From the NCBI GenBank assembly GCA_963575745.1, contig CAUYUJ010019337.1, positions 568,287 to 632,286 of the forward strand: DNA of 64,000 bases, read 5' to 3'. A program made the position numbers and the translations under genes. Shown here in pieces: positions 41,076 through 51,097 of the stretch. How positions within the stretch are numbered: the first letter of the stretch is position 1; each line of letters starts with the position of its first letter. The stretch comes from Prorocentrum cordatum. Its lineage: Eukaryota > Sar > Dinophyceae > Prorocentrales > Prorocentraceae. The notes under the pieces are model-generated. The model saw nothing but the letters and a program-made list of their open reading frames with translations, was not told the DNA's origin and did not search any database.

Positions 41076-41452
41076 TGACCTGGGTTTATCGCATCTTCCT
41101 TTGTAACAGGAGTACTTGCACTTGCTTCCACGGCTTGGCCGGGCGCATTCGCCGCCACAGCTTGGCCGGGGGCGTTCGCCACCACGGCTTGGCCGGGGGC
41201 AGCCTCGGCAGCAGCCGGGCGCTGAGCGCCGTTGGGCGCCGCTGGGATAATTATTGGTTTTGGAGAATGCACGCCGGGCATACCCATGTTGGGGCGCATC
41301 TTTTCTCGTTCATCTTCTTGCCAGGTACAACAGCTCCTCTCCGCAAGGCCGAACTCGGACCTAAGCGGGGCTTCAGAATCCCCCCGGGTTTCAGGGGGAG
41401 GCCGTCTGAAAACATCGAATCTAAATAGTCTTGGCACCGCTTGGCGGTCCAA
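41057..41452 (-). CDS. Ala/Pro linker with three APGQAV repeats
   Basis: 131 codons leaving pol. Residues about 85-115 contain three tandem 10-residue units of the form APGQAVxANx, from a 30-bp DNA repeat at 41,131-41,215. No domain is recognised. It overlaps the next frame by a few codons. Confidence 0.5.
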   Translation of the reverse strand: MDRQAVPRLFRFDVFRRPPPETRGDSEAPLRSEFGLAERSCCTWQEDEREKMRPNMGMPGVHSPKPIIIPAAPNGAQRPAAAEAAPGQAVVANAPGQAVAANAPGQAVEASASTPVTKEDAINPGQWRRLR

Positions 41453-43550
41453 AACCTAGGAGTCACAACGTCGACAACATATAATACATTAACCCAGGCC
41501 AAAGGGTCTGTGAACCTCTTCGCTCCAATCTCGGCAGCCTCATTTTGAGTCCGCTCGTACTGAAGCTCAACGATACCTCGAGAAAACTGTTCAGACACTG
41601 CAGCAGCGTCAATGCGATGAGTTCGCGGTAGGTGCATTAGCTTCATGGACCCTCGGGCTTTAATGACCTTGCAAACTGCCTGCTTGTATTCTAAGAACAA
41701 ACAACGTATCTGTCATCCAAGCAATATTTCCCATAGCGGAAGGGCTGCTAGCAGCTCTTCGCAGGGCAAGGTCGGCAGCCACAATTTCAGCCTCAAGAGT
41801 ACTATGGGAAACGCATGTCTGTCTCTGAGATCCCATGGATTGCCCAGCCCTGGTGTATGGCCCCAAATTGCTTGATAACTGGCACTCGTGCTCCTATGTG
41901 TTCGGATGTCACTGGCCAGATCCGCATCAGAGTATTGCTTCAACAAGACATCCTCCATTCTGTCACCTACCCATGAAGACATGCGGTAATGAGAGGTACA
42001 CTTGATGTAACAAATGAGGCGGAAGAGATCCACGTCTTATTGCTCTGTCCACTTGGCAATGCAACTGGCCGCATGGCAAACGGCACGGAGCAGGTCGCAT
42101 CGAGCCATTCTCGCACCGTAAAACATCTTCATCAAGACTTTCGCCGCGATGGGCTGGAGCGCTCCCGACTGGGTCGGCGGCCCCGGATCAGTGGGGCTGG
42201 CCGCTGCGGCGTCACGGCCGTGCACAACGATTTCTTGATCTGGGGGCCCTACGTCAACTTTGATGTGTAACGCTGAGGCTATTGCTTCCTCTGCAGGAGA
42301 GCAAACTTCACCTCTAGGACCGCCTTGGCCGTCCTCGAGATCGGCAAGTTCAGGGCCAAACGGGGCACCTGCAGCGGGATGAGTAGCTGGGTCAGTATAT
42401 GTGAGTTGCGCGTATAAAGTGACACAGGATTCGAAGAATTCAATCATGTCGTACTCTATAACTCTGGCCTGGTTGGGTTCTCGCTGGCATGGCTCAGGCG
42501 GCTGGGCCGTCGAGTCACCCCCCGTTTCCTCCTCATCGCTCTCGTCTGGGACGGAAGCGTCCTTCTTGGCTTTAGGAGGCGGCGGGTCCAAAGTCGCGGG
42601 CAACTCACCTTGCCACTCGACAAACTGCGTGGACAGTCGATGTTCACAACCCAAATATCGTCCGACCGCGGTCGGAGGATCTATCTCTATGCCTTTCGGG
42701 CAATTGGGAGATGGGGTTTGTAACAACATCCAACCTCGAGCTAGCTTGTCTGCAGGAGCGGCCAGCTTAAAATCGTCAACGTAAATTATCAGAATAGCTT
42801 CAGCTCTTTATGCAAATAGCAGCTACGCCACGGGCTACCTGTTATAAAACCTTTAGCCGCAACGTGCCCTTCGCAGCGTTGCTCCCAATATCCCCCTGAA
42901 TCAGGGTGTCCGTATAAAGATAAAATCAGCGGCATACGGGATTGCGCATATGCGACCATGACTCGGGCCATTCATCACGGGGTAGGAATACCCACGTCGG
43001 GGTGCCACCCAACTTTGACTGAGTATAGGCCTGACGGGCGTCGGCTTGTTCAATACTATGGCCGTCAAAGAGCCCGTAGGTATTAGCTGCTTTGCTGGCT
43101 TGCATCGTACCGGGGCTGCGGGAAAGTTCTTGAAATAAAGCAACGTCCTTATTATGATCTCCCACGCTCGAGCCATCGAAAATGACCCGACCTTTATATT
43201 TACGATCTTCGTTTGTGTCCGAGTGCCAACTCTGACTTCTTTTCGACAAGGACTGCGAACAGACGACCGAAGTGGGCAGTCTGTCCTTTGAGTTCTGCAA
43301 CAACATCGGGATATTCTCTGACGCCTTCCTCGCCCCATGTACCTATGTCTCGCAATATGTTCCATTCCTTTCTCAGAGCAGCCTGGGCATCTTGATTGGC
43401 CTGGGCCTCAACTTTGGAAACGGAGCGAGCTACAGCGGCATCAATCCTAGCATGCTGCCATTCGCTGGGAAGTTGAAAAGGCTCGTCCACAATTGAAATG
43501 AGATCCGCAAGGGTTGTATAAGTAATCCAAATCAAATCTCTCCTTTTCAC
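41251..43550 (-). pseudogene. Copia reverse transcriptase and RNase H, several frameshifts
   Basis: RT copies the element RNA; RNase H removes the template. The motifs follow each other on the minus strand across five frames: 'KEWNILRDIGTWGEEGVREY' and 'FAVLVEKKSEL' (43,550-43,200); 'KGRVIFDGSS', 'FQELSRSPGT', 'IEQADARQAYTQ' (43,306-42,926); 'LYGHPDSGGYWEQ' (42,971-42,789); the catalytic box 'LIIYVDDFKLAAP' (about 42,765-42,727); 'IEIDPPTAVGRYLGCEHR' (to 42,037); then RNase H text 'QYSDADLASDIRTHRSTSAS' (42,033-41,713), 'SHSTLEAEIVAADLALRR' (41,866-41,660) and the terminal 'MKLMHLPRTHRIDAAAV' (41,700-41,251). An acidic Pro-rich insert lies within the RT thumb at about 42,330-42,610. The order and wording identify a dinoflagellate Copia pol. 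Confidence 0.82.
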
Positions 43551-43746
43551 GGAGACTAGGCATTGGGGCCGAACTATGTTGCAACGGCATTCGAGGCACG
43601 CTTCGCCGCGACGCGGCGGCCGCCGGACTCAGGGTCAGGCTTGCCTCTTAGGTCACCTCAGAATCCGCATCGGATAACAGGCCCCTGCCGGCTGGGCCGG
43701 AGGGAACACCGCCACGTGCTATGGTACCACCGCACCAAGTTTGCTT

Positions 43747-44541
43747 CTACCACACATCTTCATCATCCGAAGGGTAGTCGTCGGAGTCCTCCTCCTCAGA
43801 GGGTTCGGTGGCTACAGCTGCGGCCTGGCCGCCCTGTGCCGCCTGACGGCAGAATCGCTCAACAACCCACGGCGCGGCTCTTCTTGCCTTTGGATGCGTC
43901 GCAGGGTTGGCAGCGCCCTCCTCAGGGAGTGGACGAACCGCGGGTGGCTGGGCCACTGCGGACTCGGGCGGAGCTGGTGGATCTTCCACGTCCAAGCCTA
44001 CATCACGCAGGAGGGGGTCGTCTATACCAAAGAATCCTCTCTTTTCGGCCTTGTATTGCTCGACGGCCTGTCGGCGTTGAGCCTGGTTCATGTTGAACCA
44101 GCGTCCGGGATGAATTCCAGGATTGGTGGACCCAGGCAATTTTTTTCAGCCATTGAGCACCGTGCTTAGGATCTGGGTCGGCGACCCACACACGGGCCAC
44201 GGGAACGCAGTCGGGATCATAAAAAGGTACAACCCGCATGCTGCACGTCTGGCGACGACCTGCCAACGGGAGCTTATGTGTTAACTCCTCTTTCGTTAGG
44301 CCGACGACAATACGCCTGTCCTCATAGTATTCCATCGCATCAAGGTTCTGGGTCGCGCGAGCAAGGAGCTGCCCTTTCCGGGAACTTTCTCACGCGGCTT
44401 GGCCGCTGAGAAGTTAGATTGTCGATCAAAACGATACTCAATATGTGCGAGACCTAACTTCTGATCCTCATCTTCGCCTGGACGAGAGTCTCGCCGCGGG
44501 CCCCGACCGTCAATCACCACAGGCACGTCATCCACACACAA
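43747..44541 (-). pseudogene. Integrase-RT linker, broken frames
   Basis: Frames 44,541-44,296, 44,335-44,003 and 44,139-43,747 carry 'LGLAHIEYRFDRQSNFSAA', 'HKLPLAGRRQTCSMRVVPFY' and 'HPGRWFNMNQAQRRQAVEQY', then an acidic Ser/Asp/Glu tail. This is the usual composition of the segment between integrase and RT in dinoflagellate Copia. Two frameshifts are needed. Confidence 0.55.
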
Positions 44542-45980
44542 ACCCCTGGACCGTCGCCATCATCGGAATCGGCCTCGGAGTCTGGCGGCGGAGCGCCCTC
44601 GCCTCCTCGAGGAGGCGGTGGCATGATGATGGCGGGATCCTCTACACAAAACGGATGGACCGACTGCGCCCCAGCCCCCTGCCCCGAACCGTCTGGGACG
44701 GCCGCAGCCTCGCCGGCTGGAGGGATCGCAACGGAGCGCACTTCGGCCATAGCCTGCTCGTACGCTTTCCTCAAAGGGAACTGAGGAAACTGGTCCTCAG
44801 CAGTGCCATCCAAGATGTTGCTGTAGACCTGATCAGACTTCTCTATGGTGGGTCGCTTACCCTCGGGCGTGCGCCATGATTCCATATTAAGCCTATCTAA
44901 CTGTCTTAGCGGCACAACGTAGCTCTCTGGACCAACCATCCCCCCCGCTTTGTGCACATACCCTAGGTATAACCCAGGGATCATTGTTCCGCCAGTCTTG
45001 GCTGTCCGAAATCTCGATTCTGGCGGGGGTACATAGCGCACGAGAGACCCGAAGGGAAGAAGCGGCGCCTCAAACGGATGTCCGAAGCGACGTTCCCAAC
45101 TAGACTTCCCTTCCTCAGGGGTCTTTGCGTTGTAGCAAAGACAAAAATATCTGACGGCATATGTCCAATATGGTGGTGGGAGACCAGCCTGCATGAGCAG
45201 CGCTCGGGCCCCCATCTGTACCACGCCGTTCGCACGCTCGGCAACAGCGTTGTGTTTCTTATTTCCTGGGATGGTAGGATCATGGGCAATCTCGAGCTCG
45301 TAACATGCCCTTGCAAGCTCACACGCACCATCTGTATAACCATACTCTAACTTCTCTCCCGGGGCTTTAAGGCTTAATAACAAGTTACAACTGTGAACCG
45401 CAGACTTGTCGTGCACGCCCTGAGCGGCGAGGAAATCAGCTGCTCGGTCGCGATAAGTCACGCACGCGGTCTCGTCGTGGAGCCCCCGCGAGAGTTCACC
45501 CATCGCAAACCAGTGATCCATCGTCGTCAGGTGTCCAAACGAAGTGGGGTTGGCGTATGGGCGGGGAACCTTCAGCCCTTTGTTGCGCGCTCTGCGCTGC
45601 TGTCGTCTGATAGCTTTGGCCCAATTGCATAGTGAACAATACGGGTTCTTGGGAGTATGAGTTAGAAGATGCGGAAGGGAGGCTGCGGCCTTTTCGAGCC
45701 GCTCGGCAAGGGAACCCGACACCTCAACCTCTGCATCGTCTGGGTCTGGCTCTAACGGTGCGTCGATGTCGACCAGGTCGACACCGTCAGCGTCTCCAAC
45801 TTCGCCCTCCTCGGGCCCGGGGGCCGCGTCGCACGCATTGGAATCCAACCCTCGATCCATGTCATAAGGGAGGCATCCTGCGACCCCGTACCAACGAGGG
45901 CTCTTATACGCGGCTGCGCAGGCCACAGCTTTGCCGGGCTGCTCATCGGTCTGACCAACGGCTTGGCCGCGGCAGTGCAA
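44514..45980 (-). CDS. Copia integrase
   Basis: 488 codons, the best preserved pol domain. The zinc-binding HHCC is 'HLLTHTPKNPYCSLC' (residues 104-118). The DDE core has Asp145 in 'LTTMDHWFA', Asp207 in 'GYTDGACELA' and Glu238 in 'HNAVAERANG'. 'LLMQAGLPPPYWTYAVRYFC' and 'PFGSLVRYVPP' further downstream are Copia-specific integrase text. The central core between D145 and D207 is shorter than usual around residue 165, so a small in-frame deletion is possible. Integrase joins the cDNA to host DNA and explains the 5-bp target duplication. The N-terminal 95 residues are an acidic linker. Confidence 0.82.
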   Translation of the reverse strand: MHCRGQAVGQTDEQPGKAVACAAAYKSPRWYGVAGCLPYDMDRGLDSNACDAAPGPEEGEVGDADGVDLVDIDAPLEPDPDDAEVEVSGSLAERLEKAAASLPHLLTHTPKNPYCSLCNWAKAIRRQQRRARNKGLKVPRPYANPTSFGHLTTMDHWFAMGELSRGLHDETACVTYRDRAADFLAAQGVHDKSAVHSCNLLLSLKAPGEKLEYGYTDGACELARACYELEIAHDPTIPGNKKHNAVAERANGVVQMGARALLMQAGLPPPYWTYAVRYFCLCYNAKTPEEGKSSWERRFGHPFEAPLLPFGSLVRYVPPPESRFRTAKTGGTMIPGLYLGYVHKAGGMVGPESYVVPLRQLDRLNMESWRTPEGKRPTIEKSDQVYSNILDGTAEDQFPQFPLRKAYEQAMAEVRSVAIPPAGEAAAVPDGSGQGAGAQSVHPFCVEDPAIIMPPPPRGGEGAPPPDSEADSDDGDGPGVCVWMTCLW

Positions 45981-46087
45981 AGTCGAGGGACATTTGGAGG
46001 CAGCAACGCAGGTCGGTGTCCGATTCCAACCGCTTTCGCTAGCCTTACGAGGCGAATAGTAGAAATAAGTGATGGTATCCGCAGAGT

Positions 46088-46501
46088 CTAATGAGGGCGG
46101 AAAACGGGCGCGAGCTCAGTCGGCCGTCCGTCAACGTAGCTGTGGTTGCCAATCAACTCATGCGCATGCAAGTCTATGGTTACGCGAGTCTGAACAGCAT
46201 GGGGCGCAGGGCCCCCCGCCGATTCCACATTGCGCAGAAATGCCTTGGCGCCTGGCGCCACGCAACACCACCGCTCGGGAGGTTCACCCTCCCCAGCGGC
46301 AACTGCACACATCCACTGACCCAGCGCCTCTTTGCCTGAAAGGGTCAAGTATGGGATCTTGCCCTCAACGATCAGGTCCACTCTTTGACCGTTGGGCAAC
46401 AAAAGGTAGGGCCTTCGGCCTGCTGGCCAGAAGAAACTAAAGCCGCAATCCATGCACCACTCTCCTACCGAGATCACGCGCGGAGTCTCCGGCATGACCA
46501 A
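46088..46501 (-). pseudogene. Retropepsin region, C-terminal half
   Basis: 137 codons with 'VISVGEWCMDCGFSFFWPAG' and 'RPYLLLPNGQRVDLIVEGKI', the second half of the protease fold as worded in dinoflagellate Copia polyproteins. It lies in a different frame from the upstream half, and a stop separates it from integrase. Confidence 0.55.
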
Positions 46502-46526
46502 AGCGTTGAAACTACCACCCTTAAAT

Positions 46527-47375
46527 TTAGGGCATGCGATGCGAACGCAAGCGAGGGCTTTTGATTCTCCCCCCGGCAGTATTCAGAGTGATCGATTGCG
46601 GAAGCTTCCGAATCAGTCTCGTTGCACCTGCACTCTTAATATACCTTTCCGCTACGGGTTTGTACCCACACCCTGTCTCAATTATAAAGCTCAGCGCTCC
46701 AAGATACACAGCGTCTTTGTCTGTGCATCCCGCAGCGGCTGTGCCGTGTGGGCCCTCTTCCCCCTCCTCAGTCCTCAACCAAAGGTGCCAGACGTCATCT
46801 TGTAGGTCTGACGCCCTGACCAGGGCCTCCGCCGCAGACGCTCTCCACTGGGTGGACAACTGCTGGCGAATCTTAGCAGGGAACTTCCACCTGTCTTCGT
46901 CACTTGAGGGCAACTCTTTTAGGTCGTGGCGACGCGCCTTCCTACAAGCGATGGCGGGCTCCACAGTCGAGGGGTGAAATCGAACGCGGGATTTGTACCG
47001 ATCCTTCGTCTGAGATCGAATGCAACTCTTGCTAGGGGATTCGCTCCAATGCATCTTGATAGCGCCCCGATAAAGAGGGTGCAGGAAATTGGCAGGAATA
47101 TTTACAAGACTTTTAATTTGCTGCCTGCACTCGTGGAGGGACTCCACCGGAGGGTATGTTTCAACTCCTCCATTTGTATTTACAGAGGCCTTTGGAAAAC
47201 TAGGACCGGCCTGCTTCTGCCCAGGGAGGCCCCGAACTAACGGGGCGGGGCACGCTATCGCGCCCGAGCTGACTGGGTCAGTGGACACCTCCCTGCCCCC
47301 CCGCTTTCGGTTTGACCGACGCGGGCGTCGCCGCGCCCGCCTCGCGAGGAAGGCAAGAAATAGTACCCTTAACAA
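46527..47375 (-). pseudogene. Retropepsin region, N-terminal half, active-site Asp replaced
   Basis: In Copia elements the aspartic protease cleaves the Gag-Pol polyprotein. The segment 'LSFIIETGCGYKPVAERYIK' occupies the protease active-site position where the usual text is (I/V)DTG. Here the codon is GAG (Glu) instead of Asp. 'SITLNTAGGRI' follows, the flap-proximal strand typical of dinoflagellate Copia. Upstream, residues about 90-190 are basic linker. The frame ends at 46,527 and the protease continues in the next frame. Confidence 0.6.
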
Positions 47376-47845
47376 AATTATTACAATCAGTCTTCCTGCA
47401 CTGGAGGCTGGGCCGCCAGTGCGGAGCCAGTGTCGCGGATGGTCGGGCGTGGTCTGATCGAACCAACACTCTTCTCCACGCGTGCACTTTCCCGTTTCCT
47501 TGAAAGAGCGACATATAATGTCTTTACCTTTGCCTCTGCCTTTGTTATTGTCTCCATCTTTCTTTCGCGTCTCCGAACTGGCGATGGAGGCCCTAGAGCC
47601 ACACCACCCGCAGACGAGGCAGCATTTGCGGCAGCGGCATTGGCCCGTTTGGTTGTGCGCTCATAGTTTAGAATATGACCTGCATTAAGCTTCGCTTGTT
47701 CTTACTTGTCTCGCTTGAGCTTTTCTGCGTCGGTCAAGGCTCTGCGTTCCCTGCAACAACCGCCTGGAGGTCCACGGCAGTTCTTGGGGCCCCGTGAGTA
47801 AGGGTAACACAGCATCTTGCTATGTCTTCTACTTGAAAGACAAGA

Positions 47846-48476
47846 TTAACTCCTGTTCCGTTGCTGCGCACCCTTTCTACGGCTACCCGTCGGGGTCTGT
47901 GACCGGCTCTGGGCCTTTCGGCCTCCGCCTTTAGGTTTCCCAGACCTCCCTCTGGGATTCGAATCCGTAGCCGGGGCAGCATTCGACTTAGCCCCCGCAC
48001 CCGGCTGGGCCGGCGCGGCGGCTTTGGGCTTCTTGTGATTAAACGGGCATCCCTGACCTGCATACGGGCAGGCGTCTGCACGTCGTCTCGCCCTTGGTCA
48101 ATCCGCTCTTCATAACATCCGTGGACTCCCCAAGACGGGCTGCCACTTCTGCCGCAGCGGCTTTGCCGTTGGCACCTCGACGGTTGCCATTGCCGCTGCC
48201 CGCACCACCGCCCAACCGCGTCTGTCGAGCACGTTGGTTCAAAGTACCCTCATGCATACTGATGTTCCATTCTTCCTTCTACTTGTCCGTGGACAAATCA
48301 TGAAGTTGGCAAAGAAGCTCCAACTTCTTCGGCTTCCTGCATTGCTCGATGAAGTGTGCATGGATCGAAGCTCTCATCTCGTCAGATGGGGGGTCGGACG
48401 CCGTAAAGTTGCTGATAAACATCTGTCCACTCATTATAGAAATGGTATAAATCAGCGTCTGGGCGATTGGGGTCAA
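47846..48476 (-). pseudogene. Gag C-terminal part with CCCH-type zinc finger, frameshifted
   Basis: Three minus-strand frames in series. The first (48,476-48,279) holds 'FIEQCRKPKKLELLCQLHDL'. The second (48,257-48,039) holds 'KGETTCRRLP'. The third gives 'ACPYAGQGCPFNHKKPK' followed by a Lys/Arg/Ser-rich tail ending at 47,846. Together they resemble a C-x-C-x-C-x3-H finger with basic tail, as found in dinoflagellate Copia Gag, split by an indel within the finger. Confidence 0.5.
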
Positions 48477-49287
48477 TGACTACCTTAAAGATGTCACGCG
48501 AAATGCGATGTTGACCTAACTCCGATCTGACGGAACACCAGTAACAAATGGCTCGTATCATTTCGCGCCCAGTCAAAAGCCTCTGCTCATTCTGGGCGCC
48601 GCATTCCATTCGATTGACCTGTTGAAGGACATGCATGTGATGAGTAGAGAGACCGCGATTCCTACGCATTCTGTTGAACTTCTCAATCAAGTTAGTGGCG
48701 ATCATAATGTCCAGACGTTGAGAGCGACTCGGGTTTCTGAGCTGTTCGTTATCCAGAGAAGGGCCCATTGCTTCCCTGATCCAGAGCTGTGCTTCTCGAA
48801 TCTCAGGAGACGAGCCAGCAACAGCACGAACCGTATGCATCTGCCACTCCCGCATGCTTGTAACATCGGGAATGTCCATCAGATCAAACTTCTGACTGTT
48901 TCCAACCTGTCTCCACTGATCTAAAGGGGTACTCTCATCAAGACCTCCCGGGCCACGTGGCCCTCCCGGACCCTGAGGTCCGCCACGACCACCTCCACCG
49001 CCTGGGGATCCAGGACCCCTCGGGCCCCCTGGAGGCGGCTTATCCGACTGGTCTCGAATAGCGCTAGCGAGTGCCGACAAAACCTCGGCACCTGGCGCGG
49101 CACTATGATCGCCCCCATCCTTTTCTTGCCCTGCCCCGCCTGGCGGCGCGGCCGCCGGCGCATGACCTTTATCTCCACCAGACGGCTGGGCCGTTAGCAG
49201 TTTTGCTGGCCCGTCCTTGGTGAAATGGTGATAGTTGATGAAGGTCATGTCATCGGTAATACCTGTCAAATCCGCGTCGATGGGCAC
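48382..49287 (-). CDS. Gag-like protein of the giant Copia element
   Basis: 301 codons: an N-terminal region, a Gly/Pro-rich linker (residues about 85-120: 'PPPGGPRGPGSPGGGGGRGG'), then a helical part with 'RSQRLDIMIATNLIEKFNRM', 'MHVLQQVNRMECGAQNEQRL' and 'DADLYHFYNEWTDVYQQLYG'. This helical part has the look of a Copia Gag capsid region. It continues by frameshift into a basic tail with a CCCH-like motif at 48,060-48,110. Gag forms the virus-like particle that packages element RNA. Confidence 0.55.
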   Translation of the reverse strand: MPIDADLTGITDDMTFINYHHFTKDGPAKLLTAQPSGGDKGHAPAAAPPGGAGQEKDGGDHSAAPGAEVLSALASAIRDQSDKPPPGGPRGPGSPGGGGGRGGPQGPGGPRGPGGLDESTPLDQWRQVGNSQKFDLMDIPDVTSMREWQMHTVRAVAGSSPEIREAQLWIREAMGPSLDNEQLRNPSRSQRLDIMIATNLIEKFNRMRRNRGLSTHHMHVLQQVNRMECGAQNEQRLLTGREMIRAICYWCSVRSELGQHRISRDIFKVVIDPNRPDADLYHFYNEWTDVYQQLYGVRPPI

Positions 49288-49700
49288 GCCGTTCCCGGAG
49301 GTACCAGGCTTGGCCAGACATCGGTTACAGGGCCCGGAACAGTATAATGGGGTTGCATGGCAGGCCTCACAGGCGTCTTCTGTGAAAGCAAAGGCATATC
49401 AAATGGACTGAACTTGGGCAAATTATCAAAATATTTCTCAATATATGTAACAATTTCCAGTCCAATTGACCTCGTCATCTCTCTCGTTCTTTCGATTATG
49501 GCCGCTTCACGGTCGGCAATTTGCAGCAAATGCTGCACGTCTTGCCCTTTCTCCTTCAAGGACTCGTTGATGATAGCTCTGAGCTCCATCAACTCTTTCT
49601 CTAGTGCAGCTGCGCGTGCCAGAGCCTTATCCTTCTCCCGAATGTTGGCAACTGACCTTTCTGAGCTCATTCCAATATGCTCCTCAGCTTGCTCCTTCAT
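49266..49700 (-). CDS. Coiled-coil protein upstream of Gag
   Basis: 144 codons. Residues about 1-75 are a strong coiled coil ('ALARAAALEKELMELRAIIN', 'DREAAIIERTREMTRSIG'), followed by a Pro-rich tail. It overlaps the start of the Gag-like frame by about 20 bp. It may be the N-terminal part of Gag, separated by a frameshift. Confidence 0.5.
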   Translation of the reverse strand: MKEQAEEHIGMSSERSVANIREKDKALARAAALEKELMELRAIINESLKEKGQDVQHLLQIADREAAIIERTREMTRSIGLEIVTYIEKYFDNLPKFSPFDMPLLSQKTPVRPAMQPHYTVPGPVTDVWPSLVPPGTACPSTRI

Positions 49701-49735
49701 CCGCTGTACATATTAAATTATCAGTTCTCTTCAGT

Positions 49736-50012
49736 TTAGTTCTCTTCAGCTCCATCAGCTCTCTTCAGTTTATCAGCACTAAATTCATCCAGGAGCTTCT
49801 GCTGTTGGGCCCAAAAGTTACGATCAGCACTGCGTCTTTGCCATTGCTCGTCCCACTCCTCCTGTTCTGCAGGCAAATTCTTTCGTCGAGTACATGTGGA
49901 ACACCGTCTGGTGCTCGTATTGAAGTGGTCTTTGCTGCTCGGCAATCCACAAGTGGCGCACTCTCCAATTTTCGGATTCGGGCAGATCGATCAACTCTCC
50001 TCGTCGGCCCAT
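49736..50012 (-). pseudogene. Short frames between coiled-coil segments
   Basis: Overlapping minus-strand frames contain 'QEEWDEQWQRRSADRNFWAQ' and 'LLDEFSADKLKRADGAEE'. They look like decayed coding sequence continuing the coiled coil. The stretch 50,013-50,425 holds no convincing frame. Confidence 0.35.
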
Positions 50013-50425
50013 CTCGCGGGCTGCGGCTGCCGCGCAGCCCTTACTCGCAACATTGGCGGCACGTCGCCGCGCCAGGCTGGGCCTGCGAGGACGTTGCGCC
50101 GGACGGCCGGGCCGCCGGCGACGGTCGTCTACTCGCCCCAGCCGGCTTAGCCGGTGGGCACGTAATGTCGCCTAACTGCATAGACTGAAGAGATTCTCTG
50201 GCATTTTCATGTAACTAAAGCTCTTCTCGATGCTGATTATTCTGATCAACTATCGTCGCAGCTACAATCTGGGCATTGGCCACTTCCAGCCTGGCAGTGC
50301 GAAGTTGTTCTTCGAGCTCCTGTTTTTCATGTTCTGCCCTGGCTGTGGCGGCCCTCTCTCCTTCTATTCTCGCCACCGCAACACCGGCGGATGCGGCCTT
50401 GGCATCAACGACTGACTGTTCGCCG

Positions 50426-50677
50426 TCATTGCGGCCTGTCGTTCGGAGGATATCGTCTCAGCAATTCTGTCCTCGGCTTCTTCTGCCGCGCGCTGCTGGG
50501 CAAACGCGGTTCGATTCGATGGGGCATTTGTTCCATCAGCTCTTGTTCCCGCTTCCTGGCAGCTTGGGCCAGAGCGAGTCTTTCAGCCTCGAACTTCTTC
50601 CGAACGCCCTCAATAACTGCATTCATTTCTTCTCGGTCCAGTCGGGCCTGCTCGGCCCTCTTGGTTTCAAGGACCAC
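50426..50677 (-). CDS. Coiled-coil segment
   Basis: An 83-codon frame rich in Glu, Arg, Ala and Leu ('EEMNAVIEGVRKKFEAERLA', 'ALAQAARKREQELMEQM') with heptad-like spacing. It begins right after the Cys-rich frame and is probably part of the same original reading frame. Confidence 0.45.
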   Translation of the reverse strand: MVLETKRAEQARLDREEMNAVIEGVRKKFEAERLALAQAARKREQELMEQMPHRIEPRLPSSARQKKPRTELLRRYPPNDRPQ

Positions 50678-50680
50678 AAT

Positions 50681-51097
50681 TTATTGCTGAGTCTTGGCCT
50701 CAACAAATCTAGCCTGATCCTGCATAGCTTGGACGAGAAGGCACGAGCAGTTATGTTCTTCCATCTGGAAGCAATCCTCACACAACCATTGATTGCCACA
50801 ATTGGGACACACATCAGAGCAACTTCCACACACTGTGCGCTTACAAGGCCCTTCCTGTTTGCGGGCTTCCCCCGGCATCTGCTTTCCGCCTGGGGCGGGC
50901 TTTGGGGCCCCAGTTCCAGCATACCTCGCGCATGGATGCTGCACTGTTGCTCCTCGAAGTGGAGCGGGCACCAGATCGCGGCATTTTGGGCCTTCCCCTG
51001 CTCGAAGCAGACGATGGAGGACGAACGTGCGCACCCTCAAGTGGCTTGGCCACCTCTCGAAGCTCCTCATCCCGTTCGTCTTGTCTAACCAACTCAA
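50681..51097 (-). pseudogene. Cys/His-rich zinc-binding-like tail of ORF1
   Basis: The last 50 codons of this frame encode a tight series of C-x2-C pairs: 'CKRTVCGSCSDVCPNCGNQW' then 'LCEDCFQMEEHNCSC', ending at a stop at 50,681. The spacing suggests a two-zinc module of the RING/B-box kind, but it does not fit one family cleanly. The upstream half overlaps the ORF1 frame and is probably a shadow. Confidence 0.45.
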
